Source: Bartonella quintana (lineage in GTDB: Bacteria > Pseudomonadota > Alphaproteobacteria > Rhizobiales > Rhizobiaceae). Taken from it: a stretch of DNA of 64,000 nucleotides. Made by a program: the position numbers and the translations under genes. The DNA lies in contig NZ_AP019773.1 of assembly GCF_009936175.1 (NCBI RefSeq), forward strand, positions 1,491,001 to 1,555,000, in the 5' to 3' direction. Under the pieces are notes generated by a model. It was not told the DNA's origin. It saw only the letters and a list, made by a program, of their open reading frames with translations, and did no database searches. Within the stretch, counting starts at the first letter, position 1, and every line of letters begins with the position of its first letter. This document shows, piece by piece, positions 48,174-57,939 of this stretch.

Positions 48174-49238
48174 TCATAAAGACAGCTCAATATTTAAAGT
48201 AGTCATTTGGCGGCGCGCAATAATTGCTAGTGCCAAAAAAGCTTGACGAATGATCGCTTCCCCCAAAAGTGGATTTTTACGGCTCTCTAAAACAGCACCT
48301 TGGAGGCGTTCCATGGCATAAGAAATTTGTTCCATACCCCAATAGTTCAAAGCATGTTCAATTGTCTTTTTCCGCTGAAAAAAAATTGGTGGCTGCGCTT
48401 GTGAGATCACTGTAAAAGCACTTTTACCCTCAACATCTATTTGATAGCGTAAAAGCTGTAATTGTTGAAAGTGTCTTTGCGCAGTATTCAAAATAAAAAA
48501 AAGTGCATTTTGTAGTGTTGCATGTCGGCTAAAATGCGCTTCAAAACCTGCTATATCTCCCAATAAAACAGCGTCGATCACTTCATCTTGAGAAAGCGCA
48601 CTAACATCGCTTACCACAGCTTTCACATCCTCAAGAGCAATATGTGTTTTCTCTAAAGCATAAAGACAGAGCTTTTCTAATTCACCACGCGAAACAAGAT
48701 GATCCCCTCCCAAATGATGGAGCAACCACTTTCGTGCATCCAAAGAAATGGTCATCTTAAAATGATCCAAAACTTCATTAACTAATGTATCAAGGGCACG
48801 GATATCATCCGCAAAACAGGGCAAAGCCATCGCGATTGACGCCGATTCAATAATATTCCGTAGCCCTGTCCCTTTTTTGAGATCACCTGCCTCAATAAGA
48901 ATAAAACTTTTCTCTGGTGGTTCTTTTATTAAAATCTTAAGCACTGCAAGGAAGTTTTTTTGATGAGCGCCGTTAGACACCCATATCAAACGATCACCCC
49001 CAAAAAGCGATAAAGTACGCGCCTCATCTACCAATCGAGCAGGATCTTTATCAATTTCAGCAGCATCCAAACGAACAGTCGAAAAAGGATCTTCTACAGC
49101 TATCTGTGTGAGCTTAACAAAACGTTGTACACGCTCGCAAACAAGGCCACGATCAGGCCCGTAAATGAGAACAATAGGAAAAGAACGCGCAAAGCGCGTT
49201 AGAAAGTGATCAACTTCATGCGCTTTTTTTTGAGCCAA
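48174..49238 (-). CDS. holA: DNA polymerase III subunit delta
   Basis: A 354-residue clamp-loader subunit with the AAA+-like layout: FPIVLIYGPDRGLVCER near the N-terminus (degenerate Walker A), LFGGDRLIWV, FILIEAGDLKKGTGLRN, then helical C-terminal domains with LGGDH..SRGELEKL. HolA opens the beta clamp ring during loading. In relatives the gene follows lptE; here a dead ABC transporter operon lies directly upstream, 4 bases from the holA start, so its promoter arrangement has changed. Confidence 0.9.
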   Translation of the reverse strand: MAQKKAHEVDHFLTRFARSFPIVLIYGPDRGLVCERVQRFVKLTQIAVEDPFSTVRLDAAEIDKDPARLVDEARTLSLFGGDRLIWVSNGAHQKNFLAVLKILIKEPPEKSFILIEAGDLKKGTGLRNIIESASIAMALPCFADDIRALDTLVNEVLDHFKMTISLDARKWLLHHLGGDHLVSRGELEKLCLYALEKTHIALEDVKAVVSDVSALSQDEVIDAVLLGDIAGFEAHFSRHATLQNALFFILNTAQRHFQQLQLLRYQIDVEGKSAFTVISQAQPPIFFQRKKTIEHALNYWGMEQISYAMERLQGAVLESRKNPLLGEAIIRQAFLALAIIARRQMTTLNIELSL

Positions 49239-49242
49239 AACA

Positions 49243-49995
49243 TTAATCCATTAAAAATCCATCATCATCAAGAATTTTACTATGAACCTTTTGGAACAGA
49301 CATCTAAGATTACTCACATCCAACCTTTTACATTCTTCTTGCCGCACATCCAAAATCACTTTGCCCCCATGCAACATCAGCCTATGATCTCCATGAGAGA
49401 GAGCCTGACGCATAGAATACGTCACTATAATAGTTGTTAATTTTTTCTCTTCAACGATTTTTTCGGTCAACCCCATGACAAAATCAGCCATTCCTGGATC
49501 TAATACTGAAGTATGCTCATCAAACATTAAAACATCCGCATGTGCTAAAGTGGCCATAACAAGACAAACCGCTTGATGTTGCCCACCTGATAAATTGTTC
49601 ATAGGATTATGAATAAACACCTCAAGACCGAGACCTAATTTGGCAATTTCATCTCGAAAAATTGCCGTTTTTCATGATTTAAGACTGACGCAAACCATGG
49701 CGACTCTCGCAAAGAGCTGCAAGCGCCAAATTTTCTTCAATTGTCAAAGAACCACAGCTCCTCATTAACGAATCTTGAAAAACACAAGACAACCCTCCTA
49801 ACTCGCTCACTTATCAATTGTCGAGAAACATTTTGTTCATTGATCAACACTTTTCCCTCTGTAAGAAGAATGTCTTAGCCAAAACACTAAGCAAAGTTGA
49901 TTTGCCGGCACCATTTTAGCCAATAACGGTAACAAAGCTACCTCAAAAGTGTTTGCGGTTTAAAAGCAACCCTGACATGAGAGAACTCAATTATG
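49243..49995 (-). pseudogene. ABC transporter ATPase pseudogene
   Basis: The Walker A (NGAGKSTLLS, near 49890) and the signature/Walker B part (NLSGGQHQAVCLVMATLAHADVLMFDE, here LFDE-type with DEH) are in different frames, separated by stops. The C-terminal part from 49620 is open. The H-loop His also looks changed (VTYSM for VTHSM). It is the last gene of a decayed three-gene importer. Confidence 0.85.
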
Positions 49996-49996
49996 T

Positions 49997-50919
49997 TTAT
50001 GCCTCCTCCAATAGCGTGATACAATAAAGGGTTGAAAAAACTAAAAGTGCAGTGATCAACTGAAGATCCGTCGACGTATCAATACCAATCCCGTGTGGCT
50101 CAAATGCAAACTGTACTGCCATGTGGTAATAGATCCGACAATACAACTGATAATACTCCAAAAAATATTACGCGGACGAAATAACGTTTCACCAATAATA
50201 ATCGCTGCTAAACCGAAGACAATCGTACCAACTCCACCAGTCATATTGGTAGCAATCACGGTTTGAATGTAAAGAGAGCTTCCAAGTGCAACGCACGCAT
50301 TTGCGAGCCCCATACCAAAATAAATTAACCCTGACGTATAAACTCCTTGCACCGTAGCTATACGCGGATTGGCTCCCATCGCTCGCATGGCAAGACCTAT
50401 CTTACTTTCCAAAAAACGCTAAATCAAAAATACCACAACCAATAATACAGAACCAATAAAAAGAGGACACACAAAAATATCAGACAAACAAAATATGCCA
50501 TAAAAAGGTGTTAAAGTAGTATTAACAAGCGCCAAATTAACATTAGCCCCTCCCATAATCCCCATAATACGAAGATTAACCGTATAGAGTGCCGACATTG
50601 TTAAAATTGAAGCCAAAAATTTAAAATACCAAACCACAAATTCAGCAAAGCTGTTAACAAACCTGCCACCATAGCTGCAAAAAAAAGCACACATCATAGC
50701 TGTCCATGGATTGAAACCTAAAAGAATCAAAACACCACAAACACATGATCCAAGAAGAAACGAACCATCAACAGTTAAATCAGGAAAATCTAAAATGCGA
50801 AACGAGAGATAAACTTCAATCGCAACAAACGCATAACTAAGACCTAACTCTATAAAACTGGAAAATGCAAATATTCCAAAGAGCACCAAATGAAAATTAA
50901 CATGCTTTATCAGGTCCAT
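49997..50919 (-). pseudogene. ABC transporter permease pseudogene
   Basis: A hydrophobic permease resembling the family that pairs with the ABC_sub_bind type receptors: FRILDFPDLTVDGSFLLG near the N-terminus, ALYTVNLRIMG..NVNL in the middle, GLAMRAMGANPRIA after. A single TAG at 50419-50421 interrupts an otherwise continuous frame, and a frameshift near 50070 separates the DLQLITALLVF end. The damage is modest, so loss seems recent. Confidence 0.88.
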
Positions 50920-50936
50920 ATCATGTCAAGAAAAGC

Positions 50937-51895
50937 CTATTGAATAATCTTTGTTGCGCGTTCAATAACCGCTTGTGGAATAACAATATCAGCCTTTTTG
51001 GCTGCTTTCATATCAATTCGGATCATTATTAGCTGTTTGCACAACATCAATATCGCCAGGCTTTTCACCCTTTAGTATACGTACAACCAATTTCCCAGCA
51101 TCAACTCAGAAATTTACGCCCTGCGTCATAAAAGGACCCTGCCTAATGGCATTGGCATCGACCATAAATAAAGGAATTCGTTTCTTGTATAACCTTTGTT
51201 GCTCCCTCTAAAAAGAAATAACCGTATTATCGCAGGAACAAAAATGATATCGACCTTACGAATTAAAGCCCGTGTTGCTGCTTGAACATCAGAAAGTTTA
51301 GGCATTGATGAAGGAATGACTTCAACTCCAGCTTTACTTGCAACATCCTCTAACATTTTCAGTTTTGAAAAAGAATTAGGTTCAGAAGCATTATAAAGAT
51401 AAGCAAGCTTTTTCAAATCTGGTTTCACTTCTTGCAAAAGTTTAACACTTTCTGCAACATCTATACGATCAGAAGTTCTGCCACATTACCAGATTTGGTA
51501 AGCGAAGACACTATTTTAGCTCCGATATAATAAGAAATCGCAGCAAAAACAATAGGAATTTTTTTTCGTTGCCACAGGCATTGTTTGTGCTGAAGAGGTG
51601 CTAATAGCAACAATTACATCAAGTTTATCACCACCAAATTTACATGCAATTTGTGTTGCTGTAGAATGTAGAAATACTGCCCTACGCTGATAAAAAAGTG
51701 AGTTCAAATTTTTTATCAGCGTAGGGCACGTTCTGCGAGCACATTCTCCACCCTTCGCGGACTGCATCCGCAGCAGGATGCAACATAATCTGTATAATCG
51801 CTGCCTTAACTTTCTCTGTTGTTTTTGCAAAGCGATTCATCGTAAAAATAGCCAGCCATCATGGCAACACAAAAACTTACGACTCTAAATATCAT
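50937..51895 (-). pseudogene. ABC transporter substrate-binding protein pseudogene (TrpX-like)
   Basis: Starts with a signal peptide-like segment (ATG at 51895), then in pieces NVPYADKKFELTF, DKLDVIVAISTSSAQTM, LKKLAYLYNASEPNS, ASKAGVEV...SDVQAATRAL and a final KADIVIPQAVIERATKI. These are landmarks of the ABC_sub_bind family, some members of which bind aromatic amino acids. Several stops and frameshifts are present, including the TAG inside the inverted repeat at 51678-51728. Confidence 0.85.
51678..51728. repeat. Perfect 20-bp inverted repeat inside the receptor pseudogene
   Basis: TGCCCTACGCTGATAAAAAA (51678-51697) and its exact complement (51709-51728) flank an 11-base spacer. One arm encodes the family motif region PYADKK on the minus strand; the other contains a nonsense codon where relatives have SAQGD. 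Confidence 0.95.
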
Positions 51896-52083
51896 CACTC
51901 CACTCACATGTAATAATCAAGAGGGACAATTTATTGAAAGAAAACTTCCAAAATCAATTTTTATTTCCACTTTTTAAATCTTGAAAAATAAATTCACATT
52001 GAAATGTTATTTTTTTGTTGCAATTCGCAGAATCCTAGGTCATACAAACAGCGTTTGAAGTAAGATATGTTTCAAATGTATGA

Positions 52084-52158
52084 GCGGGTGTAGCTCAGGG
52101 GTAGAGCACAACCTTGCCAAGGTTGGGGTCGTGGGTTCGAATCCCATCGCCCGCTCCA
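52084..52158 (+). tRNA. tRNA-Gly (GCC)
   Basis: A full cloverleaf: acceptor GCGGGTG/CGCCCGC, D arm GCTC..GAGC, anticodon stem CAACC/GGTTG with loop TTGCCAA (anticodon GCC at 52116-52118), T arm GTGGG TTCGAAT CCCAT, discriminator T and an encoded CCA. Confidence 0.97.
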
Positions 52159-52398
52159 TGAGTTGCGTAGTGATCTGTTTTAACAAAAGTCTTCTTCTAG
52201 AATGCATTGTGTGTAGTTTTTCGTCAGGTTTTGTACCGATTTATTTTTTCGAAAGCAATTTTTCAAACTTTCAAAGCTTTTTCTTCTTTTTACTGCTAAA
52301 TTCTGATTTTCGAAGTTTTTTTGCTCTTCCTACTTAAGATAAAACTAAATATTAGACCATAATGCTTCAAAACAATCATTTTTTCGAGAATTGTTCCT

Positions 52399-53262
52399 TT
52401 ATCTTTCGTTCCATAATTCACAAAAATGGTGAACCGGACCACGTCCTTTCCCTACTTGCAAAGCACTTGAAGCCGCTAAAGTATTATTGAGATAGTCTTT
52501 TGCTCTTTTTACCGCGCAAATTAAAGGCTCTGTCGGCAAAAGTGCTGCAATTGCAGCCGCAATCGTACAGCCTGTACCGTGATCATTGGGGGTTATGAAA
52601 CGGAAGGCTTCAAGTTTCATAACCTCCTTAGAATCACAATAAAGATCTGGGCTGGACCGATCGTAATTGGCCTCATTTGTATGAGAAAGGCTGTTTAGAT
52701 GTCCACCTTTTAATAAAACCGCACCACAACCAAGTGCCAAAAGCTGTGGACCATATTGGTACATAGCGTCTAACGACCATCTCACTTCACGTCCCAACAA
52801 CATAGCTGCCTCAGGTAAATTCGGCGTGATCAGAGTTGACAGAGGAACAAGAACATCACGAATAATTTCAATCGCATCAGGCTTTAAAAGAACATCACCA
52901 CTTTTTGCCACCATAACCGGATCAAAAACAATAAAACGAGCTTTATGGTAAGCTAAACGCTCTGCAATAGTTTGAGCAATTTGAGCATTTGCCACCATAC
53001 CAATCTTAACGGCATCAACACGAATATCTTCAAAAACCGAATCAATTTGGTCGGCAACAAAAGACGCATCCAATGCATGAAAAGCACGTACACCTTGTGT
53101 GTTTTGTGCAACCACAGCCGTAACCACACTCATGCCATAGGCTTTCATTGCTGAAAAAGCCTTCAAATCCGCTTGCATTCCAGCACCACCAGAAGGATCA
53201 GTCCCTGCAATAGATAAAATCCGTGGAATAAAAAGAGTGTCTTGGCTAACCTGTAATTTCAT
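52399..53262 (-). CDS. thiD: Hydroxymethylpyrimidine/phosphomethylpyrimidine kinase
   Basis: A 287-residue ribokinase-fold enzyme phosphorylating HMP and HMP-P for thiamine synthesis or salvage. Motifs: SIAGTDPSGGAGMQADLK, GMSVVTAVVAQNTQGV, DPVMVAKSGD and the C-terminal anion-hole TPNDHGTGCT.AAAIAALL with catalytic Asp (relatives: NTHGTGCT). The insert around 200-230 is slightly longer than usual. No other thi gene and no TPP riboswitch is visible, so a salvage role is plausible. Confidence 0.93.
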   Translation of the reverse strand: MKLQVSQDTLFIPRILSIAGTDPSGGAGMQADLKAFSAMKAYGMSVVTAVVAQNTQGVRAFHALDASFVADQIDSVFEDIRVDAVKIGMVANAQIAQTIAERLAYHKARFIVFDPVMVAKSGDVLLKPDAIEIIRDVLVPLSTLITPNLPEAAMLLGREVRWSLDAMYQYGPQLLALGCGAVLLKGGHLNSLSHTNEANYDRSSPDLYCDSKEVMKLEAFRFITPNDHGTGCTIAAAIAALLPTEPLICAVKRAKDYLNNTLAASSALQVGKGRGPVHHFCELWNER

Positions 53263-53393
53263 CAGTCCCTTTCCTTATGTTTTTAAATATCAAAAAATAA
53301 ATACCCTAAAAAGTAGATGTTTGAAAAAACATAAAAAAGAGATATTTCTTCGCGTAAAGTGGGCTATATACACAGTCTTCTTGTAAATATAAA

Positions 53394-54200
53394 ATGGAAA
53401 ATATAGTGCTTATCCTTCGTTCCCTTCTTTTTACATTCGCTTTTTATACAACAACTTTCATACAAATGATTCTTTACGCTCCTATCTATTTTTTACTGCC
53501 ACGCAAAAAAGCATGGATTGTGCCTAAAACATGGGCGCGCGTTACACTCTTTTTGCAAAAACACATTGCAGGTACAAACTACGAAATTGAAGGATTAGAA
53601 AATCTCCCGAACGGAGCCTATATCATCGCTCCAAAGCATCAATCCGCATGGGAAACCTTTAGTCTCATCCCTTATTTTGATGATCCCGCTCTCATTCTAA
53701 AACGTGAACTGACGTGGATTCCATTTTTTGGTTGGTACATGGCAAAAACACAAATTATCCCCATTAACCGAACAACCCCCATTAAAGCCTTGAAAACCAT
53801 CATACAAAAAGCAAAAGAAAAAGCAAAACAAGAGCGCCAAATTTTGATCTTTCCCGAAGGGACACGTCGACAGCCAGGTCAAGAACCAGATTATAAACCA
53901 GGGATTTTTGCTCTCTACAATGAACTGGGACTTCAAGTTGTTCCCATTGCTCACAATGCCGGTTTATATTGGCCACGCAACAATTTTCGCCGCTATCCTG
54001 GAATAATCCGCGTTCGCATTCTTCCTCCTATAGAGGCTGGTTTAAGCAAAAGTGATTTTATAGAGCGACTTGTCCAAAAAACAGAAAAAGCCTGTGATGA
54101 ATTGCTTTTATTAGCAGCACAAGATTCTAGCCCTCCACCTATGCCACCCTGTGCTATTAAAAAGCTTCAAAAACTGAATCACTATGAAGCAAGACATTAA
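53394..54200 (+). CDS. 1-acyl-sn-glycerol-3-phosphate acyltransferase (PlsC-like)
   Basis: A 268-residue membrane acyltransferase with an N-terminal helix (about 8-35). The catalytic block H82-x4-E87 (PKHQSAWETF) has Glu where the classic motif has Asp, common in alphaproteobacterial members. The glycerol-phosphate site FPEGTRRQPG follows, and IPINRTTPIKALK lies between. It forms phosphatidic acid from lysophosphatidic acid. The ATG at 53394 has no strong ribosome site. Its role in phospholipid or ornithine-lipid synthesis cannot be separated from sequence alone. Confidence 0.9.
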   Translation: MENIVLILRSLLFTFAFYTTTFIQMILYAPIYFLLPRKKAWIVPKTWARVTLFLQKHIAGTNYEIEGLENLPNGAYIIAPKHQSAWETFSLIPYFDDPALILKRELTWIPFFGWYMAKTQIIPINRTTPIKALKTIIQKAKEKAKQERQILIFPEGTRRQPGQEPDYKPGIFALYNELGLQVVPIAHNAGLYWPRNNFRRYPGIIRVRILPPIEAGLSKSDFIERLVQKTEKACDELLLLAAQDSSPPPMPPCAIKKLQKLNHYEARH

Positions 54201-54369
54201 TTTATAAAGATAATTTATCAATTTTCCTTTTACTGAAAAGACTAAAGACAGGAAGTTTTTCTCATTTCAAATCCTCTAATTTAGAATCAAAAAAACGTTT
54301 GCTTGCACATTCCAAGAAGAATTGATGTGGGAATCAAAATTGTTTAAAAAATAACGCAATATGCCTTTT

Positions 54370-54738
54370 ATGAATCATCTTATTGCAAGAGCAGATACAA
54401 CATTGGGAGCTGAAAAATCGAATAATGGTTCTGGTGTATCTTTTATAAGTGTAAAGGTGGTAGTAACCAAGAAATCTATCTTTTACTAACACTGCCGAGA
54501 GATGCGATGGGGGCAAGGTGAAAATGTCTTTTTGAGACACGACCGTGAATGATCAGCACAATGACTCACTGTTCTTCGTGAGGATTATAATCTCCTTAAA
54601 GAACGTGAAAAAAAAGCGTAAACTTCTTAGCAATTTTCATGATTTAAAAGATATTGTTTTCAATATTTTCGAAAGCCGTAAAACCAAAAAAAGGGAGATG
54701 GTAAAAATGGATGCTGATTTTTATCCCTGAAGAAAAAT
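54370..54738 (+). pseudogene. Phage-type integrase relic 2
   Basis: Resembles relic 1 at 35563: an MNHLIAR start, then short pieces, HDLKDIVFNIFESRKTKK and a GDGKNG-like part, matching the DIAFDAFESRKAELKGDGKAG region of DUF4102-type integrases. Stops and frameshifts occur throughout and the catalytic domain is absent. The 35 bases before the ATG are also shared with relic 1. Confidence 0.65.
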
Positions 54739-54844
54739 GGATACCATCATTAACCATTTGTCCCCTCTATTCTGGACTCAAAAGCATTGTGTGCTACATT
54801 AAAATAATTCTAAATCACGCATAAAAAGGAATTGGACTCATTGA

Positions 54845-55942
54845 ATGCGACAGCTCCTCTATAACTTGTTTTTGTCTTTCATTTTGAATTTGACGAGTAC
54901 TATCGTTCTGGCGCAACCCTTTATCTCTGTTGATGTTACAACGGGACGCATCTTAGAACATAATCAAGCTTTTGAGCGCTGGTATCCTGCCTCCTTAACA
55001 AAATTAATGACCGCTTATGTTATTTTTCGCGCTATGAGCATAGGAAAAATTTCATCCAACAAACACATTACCATCAGCGAATATGCAGCGAAAGCTCCCA
55101 CATATCATTCAGGCTATAAAGCTGGTTCTGTTCTTACACTTGATACAGCCTTAAGTATCACCATGGTTAAATCTGCCAATGATTTGGCCATTGCTATGAG
55201 TGAAGCGGTTGCTGGTTCACAAAAAGCTTTTGTGCAACAAATGAATGCCGAGGCTCAACGTTTAGGCATGTTTGGAACCCATTTTACCAATGCAAGTGGC
55301 TTACCAGACCCACATAATTACTCCACAGCACGCGATATTGCTCTTTTAGCAGTTCAGATTCGCCGGGAATTTCCTCAATATGCCCATTATTTTTCTATTC
55401 CAGCCATTGATTTTGGTAACAAACGAAAGATTCAGCCCAATTCAAATAACCTCATTGGTCGTTTTGATGGAATAGATGGCATGAAAACAGGCTTTATTTG
55501 TGCCTCTGGCTTTAACCTTGTTGCCTCAGCAACCCGCAATAAGCGCACAATTATTGCTGTTATTCTAGGATCTAACACCATAAGTGAAAGAGAAGAAAAA
55601 GCTGCACAACTTCTTGAAAGAGGTTTTTTGCATCAAGGATCGCTCCAATCAACACTAGCAACACTAGAACCCTATGGCACTAAAATGATACAAGCAAGCG
55701 ATATGAGACAACAAACATGCACGCCTGAAGCCATGAAAATGCATGCGAATTCTTATGATGATCAAGGCAATATTATCCTTAATTCACCTTTTATCGCTGC
55801 TTCGCCTTCTTCTTCTCTTCCTTTACCTGTACGACTCATTAGCACGCCACAGACACCTAAAATCAAAAGAAAACCTTCTATTCCGCGTAAAAAACAAGCA
55901 AACCGCCGCCCTATGAAAAAGGCTTCAAGCCACACTCGATGA
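54845..55942 (+). CDS. D-alanyl-D-alanine carboxypeptidase (penicillin-binding protein, S11 family)
   Basis: A 365-residue periplasmic enzyme with a signal peptide (1-23, cleavage near VLAQ). It trims the terminal D-Ala of peptidoglycan stem peptides. The three active-site motifs are S50-L-T-K53, S110-A-N112 and K214-T-G216 (MKTGFI). The C-terminal 100 residues lack a clear PBP5_C domain and end in a basic, Pro-rich tail, typical of the alphaproteobacterial DacA/DacF type. A broken cobW follows, as in relatives where cobW is downstream. Confidence 0.93.
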   Translation: MRQLLYNLFLSFILNLTSTIVLAQPFISVDVTTGRILEHNQAFERWYPASLTKLMTAYVIFRAMSIGKISSNKHITISEYAAKAPTYHSGYKAGSVLTLDTALSITMVKSANDLAIAMSEAVAGSQKAFVQQMNAEAQRLGMFGTHFTNASGLPDPHNYSTARDIALLAVQIRREFPQYAHYFSIPAIDFGNKRKIQPNSNNLIGRFDGIDGMKTGFICASGFNLVASATRNKRTIIAVILGSNTISEREEKAAQLLERGFLHQGSLQSTLATLEPYGTKMIQASDMRQQTCTPEAMKMHANSYDDQGNIILNSPFIAASPSSSLPLPVRLISTPQTPKIKRKPSIPRKKQANRRPMKKASSHTR

Positions 55943-55948
55943 TCCTCT

Positions 55949-56998
55949 CATGAGAAAACAAAGCGCATTCCTCTTACGCTTATTACCAGCTTTCTAGGCT
56001 CTGGCAAAATAACCTTGCTCAAACGTATGGACACTCTTTTGGCTGATAGTGCTGCTATCATCAATGAATTCGGTGAAGTCAGTATTGACCACCTTCTGGT
56101 TTAAAAAACCATTGAACTTGCTAACGGTTGCTTATGTTGTAATTTATGCAGTGATTTCATTGATACATTAATCGATTTGGTTGATCGCGTTCATACAGGA
56201 CATCTTAGACAACTCAATCGCATTATCATTAAAACAACAGGTGTACCTGATCCAAGCCCTATTTTACAAGCTCTTCTAAGCCATTCATTCTTAATGCATG
56301 CATTATCCATCGATGCTGTTCTTGCAACATTTGATACAGTAAGCACGCTTTTCATCTTTGAGCGCTATCCTGAAATACAAAAATAAATAGCGCTTGCTGA
56401 CAAAATTATCCTCACAAAAACAGAACTGACTGACCAAAAAACACTTTCAAATACACTCCTCAGCACACTCAGAGTGATTAACCCGATGGCGTGGAATCAT
56501 CGATATCTGTTCTGACCATTGGCTGTTTAAGTGCATTAATTAAGTAAAACATTATGGAATGAAAAAAGAAAAAATTTAGAACTTAAACAATGGTGCATTA
56601 TTGTTCCACATGATTATACTCACCAGTGGACTATTCGTTCTTTTTCACTAGACTGTAAAAAGCCTATTGATTTCGCCACTATTAACGGCCTTTTTAGATC
56701 TCCTAAAAGAGCTTTATGACGCAAAATTACTACGGATCAAAGCAATTATCGCATTGCGTGATGACTCACATCGTCCACTTGTTTTGCACAGTCTACAGAC
56801 ATTTTTTATCCGCCAATAAAATTGTCAGCATGGCTAAAAGGAATCACTCAAACCCGTCTTGTCATCATCGTTAATGGTGTTGAAAAAGAAGTGATACAAA
56901 AACTCTTCAATGCCTTTTTAAACAAACCGGCAATAGATACTGCAGACAAAACCGCTATATTGGACAACTCCTTGATTATTCCAGGAATAAAGTTTTAA
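55949..56998 (+). pseudogene. CobW/P47K-family GTPase pseudogene
   Basis: Ordered pieces match a CobW-type metal chaperone: IPLTLITSFLGSGKITLLKR (P-loop, with Ile for the first Thr), INEFGEVSIDH, ELANGCLCCNL (the metal-binding CxCC), TTGVPDPSPIL, AL.DKIILTKTEL, then the CobW C-terminal part (RSFSLDCKKPIDF, LLRIKAIIALRDDSHRPLVLH). At least four stops or frameshifts break it. CobW-like GTPases deliver zinc or cobalt. Confidence 0.9.
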
Positions 56999-57157
56999 TT
57001 TTTCTTCCGACCTTCAATAAATAAAATTCTTTGATAGATACGTTATGGACTTTCGAACACCTTCCATGATATCTCGCCGCAAGCGTTCACATATCCTTTA
57101 GAAGAATAAAAACATTCTGAAAAGTAAAGAGATCTGCATTTTGCAATAAAATGACAC

Positions 57158-57901
57158 TCACTGTATTAAAGAAATTGAAGTTTTATTAGTACTGAAAACA
57201 TAACGCTTTTTATAAACATCAACTGTTGGAGGCTTACGATTCTCCTCAAAGAAATCATAACCCTCTTTGAGCATAACCCAGAATTGATAATGAGGATCAG
57301 TGCTATGGCGCTCCATATTAGCGTTGGTCATCCGGAAAGGAAAAGCCTGCAATTGAAATTCTTTTTGTCCACCTCTAAAAGCATCCCGTGCAAAAGCATA
57401 AATCTGTGCCATATTCTTATCGCCCATGGCATAACAACCAACGGAAAAGCAAGAACCGTGTACCATAAGATTGCTTCCTGTACGACCATGCGCCTGATCA
57501 TAAAGGTTGGGAAATCCTATATTAAAAGAAAGATAATATTTCGAATAAGGATTCATTTGATCTGCGCTAATCGTATAAAAGCCTTCCGGTGTCTGAAGAT
57601 CCCCTTCCTTATATTTAGGTCCAAGCTGACCCGACCATTTGCAAATGTCATAGCGCGCCACCAGTACAAAAGGCCCAGAACGGGACTGTTTCCAAATTTC
57701 AGCAACATTTTCTTCCTTAAAAAATCTCATCATAATCGGCGCATAGGGATCGATATTATGCAGAACCATTTTATTTTGGACTTCTTGGGGGAGCGGCTGC
57801 TCAATTTTAGCACGAATAGAAGCCGGCAATCTTTCCTTGCATGCCGTTAATATTCCAATTGCAAACAAAACACATGCTGCGAAGATTCTATTGAATGTCA
57901 T
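57158..57901 (-). CDS. L,D-transpeptidase family lipoprotein (YafK-like)
   Basis: A 247-residue protein with a signal peptide and a lipobox LTAC at residues 18-21, so probably anchored in a membrane. The YkuD catalytic block reads MVHGSCFSVGCYAM with H147 and Cys155. This subgroup resembles E. coli YafK/DpaA, which releases Lpp from peptidoglycan, so hydrolase rather than transferase activity is possible. I chose the ATG at 57901 because GGAG lies 9 bases upstream; the frame also opens at a TTG at 57916. Confidence 0.88.
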   Translation of the reverse strand: MTFNRIFAACVLFAIGILTACKERLPASIRAKIEQPLPQEVQNKMVLHNIDPYAPIMMRFFKEENVAEIWKQSRSGPFVLVARYDICKWSGQLGPKYKEGDLQTPEGFYTISADQMNPYSKYYLSFNIGFPNLYDQAHGRTGSNLMVHGSCFSVGCYAMGDKNMAQIYAFARDAFRGGQKEFQLQAFPFRMTNANMERHSTDPHYQFWVMLKEGYDFFEENRKPPTVDVYKKRYVFSTNKTSISLIQ

Positions 57902-57939
57902 CGAATAAAACTCCAATCCATCCCCTTACAAAAAACCAC

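Noticed and set aside
52080..52337. An 85-codon open frame
   Set aside because: Its first third is the tRNA-Gly gene; the rest is low-complexity Phe-rich sequence.
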